Shown: in pieces, positions 60,104 through 64,000 of the stretch
Layout of the letters: every line of letters begins with the position of its first letter
Position numbering within the stretch: the first letter of the stretch is position 1
From: Acidimicrobiia bacterium
GTDB lineage: Bacteria > Actinomycetota > Acidimicrobiia > Spongiisociales > Spongiisociaceae
Direction: 5' to 3'
Length of the DNA: 64,000 nt
NCBI GenBank assembly: GCA_011523635.1
Contig: WTGI01000076.1
Location: forward strand, 1-64,000
The notes under the pieces: generated by a model
Told to the model about the DNA's origin: nothing
What the model saw: only the letters and a program-made list of their open reading frames with translations
Databases searched by the model: none
Made by a program: the position numbers and the translations under genes

Positions 60104-61213
60104 ATGAGACCTATCCCGATGCGTCGCGTGCTCGCGGTGCTGGTGGCCATGACGCTCCTGGCGGCCGCCTGCGCGGAAGACGGCGGAGAATCCGCTGCCG
60201 CCGCGGATTGCGAAGTGGGCCAGACGGATGGTGACCTGAACCTGTACAACTGGGCCGAGTACATCGATCCGGACCTGGTGGACGCCTTCGCGGCCGAGCA
60301 CGGCGTCGCGATGACCGTGGATGTCTACGACTCCAACGAGGCCATGCAGCCGATCATCTCCGCGGGCAACTCGGGATACGACCTGATCGTTCCCTCCGAC
60401 TACATGGTCGCCATCCTGATCGCCGGCGAGGACATCCAGCCTCTCAACAAGGACGCCATACCCAATATCGCCAACATCTCGCCGGACTTCAGCGATCTGG
60501 TGTACGACCCCGCCGGCGACTACTCGGTGCCATACCAGTGGGGAACCACGGGTCTGGCGGTCGACACCGCGGTGGTTGGAACCGACTTCCCGAGGTCCTG
60601 GTCGATCGTCTTCGACCCGAGCTTCGCGGATCAGTACGCAGGCCGGATCTCGCTGCTGAACGACCCGCGGGAGACCCTGGGCGCGGCGCTGAAGTACCTC
60701 GGATACTCGCTCAACACCACCGACACCGGTGAGCTGGAGGAGGCCAAGCAGCTGGTCGCCGAGGCACGGGGCCGGGTGGCGGCCTTCGACACGGATCAGG
60801 CCGACGAGCTGCTCACGACCGGCGAGACGGCGATAGCCCACGGCTACTCGGGTGACATGTTCACGCAGTTCCTGGAGACCGATGACCCGTCCCGATACGT
60901 GTACTTCGTGCCGGAGGAGGGCGGGACGCGTTGGATCGACAACATGGCGATCCCGCATGACGCCCCCAACCCCTGCACGGCCCACACCTTCATCAACTGG
61001 ATTCTCGATGCAGAGAACGGCGCGGCCCTGTCCAACTACAACTACTACTCCACCCCCAACGCGGCGGCCCTTGACGGCCTGGAGCAGGAGTTGCTGGACT
61101 TCGTGGCCGACCCCGCGGTGATCCCGGGCGGGGTGGGTTCGCTGGAGGAGATCCAGGACACCGGCGACTTCGAGATCAACTACACCGACGCATTCATCGA
61201 GGCGGTGGGCTAG
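60104..61213 (+). CDS. spermidine/putrescine-type ABC substrate-binding lipoprotein (PotD-like)
   Basis: A 369-residue binding lipoprotein. The signal ends TLLAAAC near residue 23. The mature protein starts with the PotD-type LNLYNWAEYIDPDLVDAF and has SGYDLIVPSDYMV, YSVPYQWGTTGLAVD and AHTFINWILDAENGA. The fold binds polyamines in PotD/PotF, but relatives bind other cationic or zwitterionic compounds. The ATG at 60104 follows AAAGAGG. A gap of 142 bases after potC could hold a separate promoter or an attenuator. Its stop overlaps the convergent queG stop in CTAG. Confidence 0.9.
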   Translation: MRPIPMRRVLAVLVAMTLLAAACAEDGGESAAAADCEVGQTDGDLNLYNWAEYIDPDLVDAFAAEHGVAMTVDVYDSNEAMQPIISAGNSGYDLIVPSDYMVAILIAGEDIQPLNKDAIPNIANISPDFSDLVYDPAGDYSVPYQWGTTGLAVDTAVVGTDFPRSWSIVFDPSFADQYAGRISLLNDPRETLGAALKYLGYSLNTTDTGELEEAKQLVAEARGRVAAFDTDQADELLTTGETAIAHGYSGDMFTQFLETDDPSRYVYFVPEEGGTRWIDNMAIPHDAPNPCTAHTFINWILDAENGAALSNYNYYSTPNAAALDGLEQELLDFVADPAVIPGGVGSLEEIQDTGDFEINYTDAFIEAVG

Positions 61214-62343
61214 GGCGCGGTCGCGACGGGTTCACGAACGGGTACCCGGCGGTCAAGTTCGTCCCGGACCAGCGGGTCCTCACGGCCCCGTAGAGCGGCA
61301 AGGCCCAACCCGAGGCGTCGGGCGCACCAGACGGCGTGGGCGCGCACCAGCGGGTCGGGATGGGCCAGGGCCTGGCTGACCGCGGAACGGACCCGGGGCT
61401 GGGATGGATCCCCGACATTGCCCAGCGCCACCAGGGCGTTGCGCCGCAGGTAACGGGGCTGGCGCCGCGGGATGTACCAGCGTCCGAAGCGGGCCATGAG
61501 GTCCTCGTCGGAGGCGTCGAGCAGATCGACCAGGGATACCCAGGCCTCGTTGGGTCTCTTTGCCCCCGGGCTGTCGAGGCGGACGCGGACCCGGTTGGGA
61601 GGGCACACCTCGGCGCAATCGTCGCAGCCGTAGATCCGATCCCCCAGCGCTACCCGGAACTCGGGACGGAACACCCCGGACTCCTGGACCAGCCAGGCCA
61701 GGCAGCGGCGGGCGTCGACCACCCCGGGAGCGACTATGGCGCCGGTGGGACATCCGTCGAGGCACTGGCGGCACGTCCCGCAGCCGTCAGCCATCGGCGC
61801 CGGATCGGTGTCGCACAGAGGGGCGTCGGTCACCACCGCGCCCAGCACCACCAGGCTCCCGGCTCCCGGCACGAGGATGTTGGAGCTCTTCCCCCACCAG
61901 CCGATGGCGGCCCGGTAGGCGGCCGCCCGGTCGACCAGGCCGTTCTCGTCGGCCACCACCACCGCCCGGTGGCCCACGGCGCGGAGCGCCTCCGCCACGT
62001 GATCGAGAGCTGACCGGAGAGCCGCGTAGTGATCCTCCCTGGCGTAGGCCGCCACCCGTCCGTAGGGGAGACCGTCGTCCGGGTGGTCCGGCTCGCCGCG
62101 CCAGAAGTCGAGGGCGCCCACCACCAGGGAGGCGGCGCCCGGCAGGATGCGCGACGGATCGGTAGAGCGCTCCGGATTGCGGTAGGTGAACTGCATCCCG
62201 CCATGCAGGCCGTCCTCCTTGCGCTCCCGCAGGGTTTCGGCCATTTCCGTGAAGGGCTCCGCCCGGCATACTCCCACCGCAGCCAGCCCGGCCCGCCGGC
62301 CGATGTCGAGAATTGCGTCCACCTGGATTTGCGAAGCAGCCAT
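61210..62343 (-). CDS. queG: epoxyqueuosine reductase-like protein
   Basis: A 377-residue QueG-family protein. QueG is a cobalamin-dependent reductase that carries out the last step of queuosine formation in tRNA anticodons. Visible are the active-site region (ENGLVDRAAAYRAAIGWWGKSS), two 4Fe-4S motifs (CGTCRQCLDGCPTGAI and CDDCAEVCPPNR) and a C-terminal HEAT-like region (RRNALVALGNVGDPSQP). Its B12 requirement fits the cobalamin genes of the window. The ATG at 62343 is used; a GTG four codons upstream is possible. No other queuosine gene is seen here. Confidence 0.86.
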   Translation of the reverse strand: MAASQIQVDAILDIGRRAGLAAVGVCRAEPFTEMAETLRERKEDGLHGGMQFTYRNPERSTDPSRILPGAASLVVGALDFWRGEPDHPDDGLPYGRVAAYAREDHYAALRSALDHVAEALRAVGHRAVVVADENGLVDRAAAYRAAIGWWGKSSNILVPGAGSLVVLGAVVTDAPLCDTDPAPMADGCGTCRQCLDGCPTGAIVAPGVVDARRCLAWLVQESGVFRPEFRVALGDRIYGCDDCAEVCPPNRVRVRLDSPGAKRPNEAWVSLVDLLDASDEDLMARFGRWYIPRRQPRYLRRNALVALGNVGDPSQPRVRSAVSQALAHPDPLVRAHAVWCARRLGLGLAALRGREDPLVRDELDRRVPVREPVATAP

Positions 62344-62716
62344 CGGCGACTTCACCCGGTGGCAGGATCTGGCTCAGCAATCCCCGCCGGAGGGAAGTGC
62401 GGATGGGGGTTCGGAGCGCTTCCACTCATGTCACACTGTCCGGGTGATCGGGGGCGCGGCCCATCCCCGAACAAGTGGTCCGGTAACGTCGTCATGACGT
62501 ACTGCTCTCCATCGAGGATCAGATTCCCCTGTTCCAAGAGTCAAGACAATAACCCGAGCGACGGGCGCCCGTCCGGTTCCCTGGGGTGATGACTCGTCAG
62601 CTTCAGCGCCGGAGCAGCCTGTGGGCGAGGCACCCAAGGCGGGTGGAACGTCGCGTGTAGGGGTAGTCCTCCGGACGCAGCACTGTTACCATCTAACCAA
62701 TGTTGCGGTAAACGGC
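62344..62716. other. intergenic region without recognisable gene
   Basis: These 373 bases separate queG from the tRNA on the same strand. Small frames exist on both strands but none has a ribosome site, domain or conserved character. The queG promoter and the 3' trailer of the tRNA must lie here. Confidence 0.4.
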
Positions 62717-62808
62717 GGCGGGCAGCGGAGTCGAACCGCAACCAGGAGGCACTCCTCCCGGCTCCGAGTTTCTCAGGCCCGGTCCTGTACCCACAGGCAA
62801 TACCCGCC
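62717..62808 (-). tRNA. type II tRNA with 8/4 acceptor/T-stem (allo-tRNA-like), probable anticodon GAG
   Basis: Reading the minus strand, a 92-nt cloverleaf forms. The acceptor is GGCGGGTA with TGCCCGCC (8 bp). The D arm is CCTGT-GGGT-ACAGG with a 4-base loop. The anticodon arm spans 62782-62764 with loop CTGAGAA, so the anticodon is GAG at 62774-62772; the closing pair is a C-A mismatch. The variable arm CCGGGAGG/CCTCCTGG (62761-62742) has 8 bp including one G-U. The T arm is GCGG-TTCGACT-CCGC (4 bp). The next base gives discriminator G; CCA is not encoded (CCG). A 7/5 reading leaves a T-T mismatch and no U8. A strict 5-bp anticodon stem would leave a 9-base loop holding UGA. The long variable arm and G73 suggest charging by seryl-tRNA synthetase. 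Confidence 0.72.
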
Positions 62809-62819
62809 AGTTCGGGGTG

Positions 62820-62849
62820 ACGGGCGACGGCCATCCGGCTGTCGCCCGT
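62820..62849. terminator. strong hairpin between DAO gene and tRNA
   Basis: ACGGGCGAC (62820-62828) pairs perfectly with GTCGCCCGT (62841-62849), and an inner GCC/GGC pair tightens the loop. It lies 11 bases upstream of the tRNA 5' end and 69 bases after the flavoprotein stop. No U-tract follows on the minus strand; on the plus strand TTCTCCT follows. It could end the flavoprotein transcript or mark the tRNA precursor for processing. Confidence 0.5.
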
Positions 62850-62918
62850 TCTCCTATGGGGCATCGTTACGCTCGTGGGTGCGACTGACAACCCCCTCGG
62901 TGGAGGGGATCACCGGCC

Positions 62919-64000
62919 TCAGCGGCGGAGCAGTCCGTAGGCCAGGCGGCCGAGGCGGGAGGAGCGTCCGGTGCCGAACTCGAAGCGGTCGGCCCAGCCC
63001 ATCACGGTCCGGGTGCCCCGGATTCCCAGCCAGCGCAGGGGCTCGGGCTCCCAGGGACGCGACTCGATCCCGACCCAGGCGAGCTCGGCCAGTTCGGAAT
63101 CGGTGCCGGTGATCAGATCGGCCAGGGTGCGGCCGGCCAGGTTGGAAGGCGCCACCCCCTCACCGACGTAGCCGCCGGCCGCACCCAATCCGGTCCGGGA
63201 GTCGTAGCGCACCGCCGGGACCCAGTTGCGGGGCGCCGCCAGCACGCCGCCCCATTCGTGGGTGATGGCCGCATCGCCGAGCGCCGGGAAGATCTCCACC
63301 AACACCCGCCGGATGAGGTCGTGGGAGCGCCGGTCCCGCTCCGTGGCCGGATCGATCCGGGAGCCGTACAGGTAAGGGACCGCCCTCCCCCCGAAGGCGA
63401 TCCGGTTGTCGGCGGTCCGCTGCCCGTAGATGACCGCGTAGCGATCGTCGGCGAACGTAGGCCGCGTATCGAGCCCGATCTGGGCAAGGGTCGAGGCGTC
63501 CAGCGGCTCGGTGGCGATCATCAGCGAGTAGAGCGGCACCAGGGTCCGTCGCTCTCCGGCAAGGTCGCGGGTGTAAGCCTCGGTGGCCCGGATCACCACC
63601 GGAGCGCTGACCCGTCCGCCGGTGGTGGCGACCGATCCGTCCCGGATCGCGGTGGCGGCGGTCTGCTCGACGATCCCGACCCCGCGCCGCTCCACCACGT
63701 CGGCCAAACCCCTTACCAGCCGGGCCGGATCGAGCGCCGCGCAGGGCGCGTAGAAGATGCCACCGTGGAGGTCGGTGGGCCGGGCGAAGCGCCGCACCTC
63801 CTCCGGCTCCAGCAGGCGGATGATGTCCGCGCCGATGCCTCCGGCGCGGTTGCTCTCGATCTCGGCCGCCTGGCGCCCTGCCTGGGCGCGGCTGCGGGCG
63901 AACCGGATCACGCCGCCCTTGGCGAACCCGCACTCGATGGCCTCGGTTGCCGCCACCCGCCCGATCTCGTCGACCGAGCCGTGCACGTACTCCATGAGGC
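62919..64000 (-). CDS. FAD-dependent oxidoreductase (DAO family), 5' end beyond window
   Basis: At least 358 codons are present and the frame is open to the window edge. The N-terminal FAD-binding GxGxxG region is missing because it lies outside. What remains is typical of the DAO/gamma-glutamylputrescine oxidoreductase group: AIECGFAKGGVIRFARSRAQ, the GGIFYAPCAALDPARLVRGLA segment, VVIRATEAYTRDLAG and a C-terminal GGYVGEGVAPSNLAGRTLADLI. Such enzymes oxidise amines or amino acids. Near a PotABCD-type importer and xsc, it might oxidise a polyamine derivative or an aminosulfonate (taurine dehydrogenase also has a DAO-type subunit). Neither can be chosen from sequence. Confidence 0.82.
   Translation of the reverse strand, partial: LMEYVHGSVDEIGRVAATEAIECGFAKGGVIRFARSRAQAGRQAAEIESNRAGGIGADIIRLLEPEEVRRFARPTDLHGGIFYAPCAALDPARLVRGLADVVERRGVGIVEQTAATAIRDGSVATTGGRVSAPVVIRATEAYTRDLAGERRTLVPLYSLMIATEPLDASTLAQIGLDTRPTFADDRYAVIYGQRTADNRIAFGGRAVPYLYGSRIDPATERDRRSHDLIRRVLVEIFPALGDAAITHEWGGVLAAPRNWVPAVRYDSRTGLGAAGGYVGEGVAPSNLAGRTLADLITGTDSELAELAWVGIESRPWEPEPLRWLGIRGTRTVMGWADRFEFGTGRSSRLGRLAYGLLRR

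Noticed and set aside
62717-62808. tRNA-Sec
   Set aside because: The 8-bp acceptor, short D loop and long variable arm resemble it, but the anticodon is not UCA and the T stem has 4 rather than 5 bp.

Overview
The window is high-GC throughout. It uses many GTG/TTG starts, ATGA-type start/stop overlaps, and lipoproteins with Thr-rich or Ala-rich linkers. This fits an actinobacterium, and the gene content (Xsc, polyamine-type ABC transporter, B12 loop assembly, large secreted PPC and SLH proteins) would suit an uncultured marine or host-associated Acidimicrobiia-like lineage. That placement is inference; no rRNA or marker gene is present.

Layout. 0-3 kb: AlkD-type DNA glycosylase, His-rich CDF metal exporter, divergent zinc metalloprotease. 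3-9.4 kb: dipeptide-type ABC importer (fused double ATPase, binding lipoprotein with an Ala-rich coiled coil, two permeases). 9.4-13.2 kb: DUF433 antitoxin/PIN-like toxin pair and a large secreted PPC-domain protein. 13.2-25.7 kb: cobalamin block. A leftward operon btuF-btuC-btuD-cobO sits behind a cobalamin riboswitch, a rightward operon cobT-cobS-cbiB-cobD-cobQ diverges from it, and after a frameshifted SLH gene and a small secreted protein come a CobC-like phosphatase and cobU. Together these cover corrinoid uptake, adenosylation, amidation and nucleotide-loop assembly. No corrin-ring synthesis gene is in the window. 25.8-32.5 kb: secreted unknown, persulfide-dioxygenase-like MBL-rhodanese protein, fragment of a UPF0261 gene, DHA2 exporter, ABC-2 exporter operon. 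32.6-37 kb: molybdopterin oxidoreductase with a fused FeS/NrfD partner. 37-45.7 kb: HAD hydrolase, VanZ-like protein, SucCD-type CoA ligase, PP2C phosphatase, CoA-acylating aldehyde dehydrogenase, NCS2 permease with an extra cytoplasmic domain, a small ORF, and a divergent RNase HII. 45.7-53.4 kb: acetolactate-synthase-like TPP enzyme, ATPase remnant with nested palindromes, TAP-like hydrolase lipoprotein, PhyH dioxygenase, one-protein histidine kinase/response regulator. 54-61.2 kb: sulfoacetaldehyde acetyltransferase (xsc), Ntn-type C45 amidase and a PotABCD-type importer in one direction. 61.2-64 kb: QueG-like reductase, an unusual tRNA, and the start-truncated end of a DAO-type flavoprotein.

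How it may work together. The strongest functional theme beyond B12 is organosulfonate use. Xsc releases sulfite and acetyl phosphate from sulfoacetaldehyde. An acylating aldehyde dehydrogenase plus a SucCD-type ligase could interconvert sulfoacetate and sulfoacetaldehyde. A cytoplasmic-facing SoeABC-like molybdoenzyme could oxidise the sulfite, and a persulfide dioxygenase-like protein is another sulfite source. The xsc-C45 amidase-PotABCD string suggests uptake and hydrolysis of an amidated sulfonate. All substrate assignments except Xsc are inference.

The most unusual single element is a 92-nt type II tRNA on the minus strand (62717-62808). It has an 8-bp acceptor stem and a 4-bp T stem, as in the allo-tRNAs, together with a serine-type discriminator and a probable GAG (leucine) anticodon.
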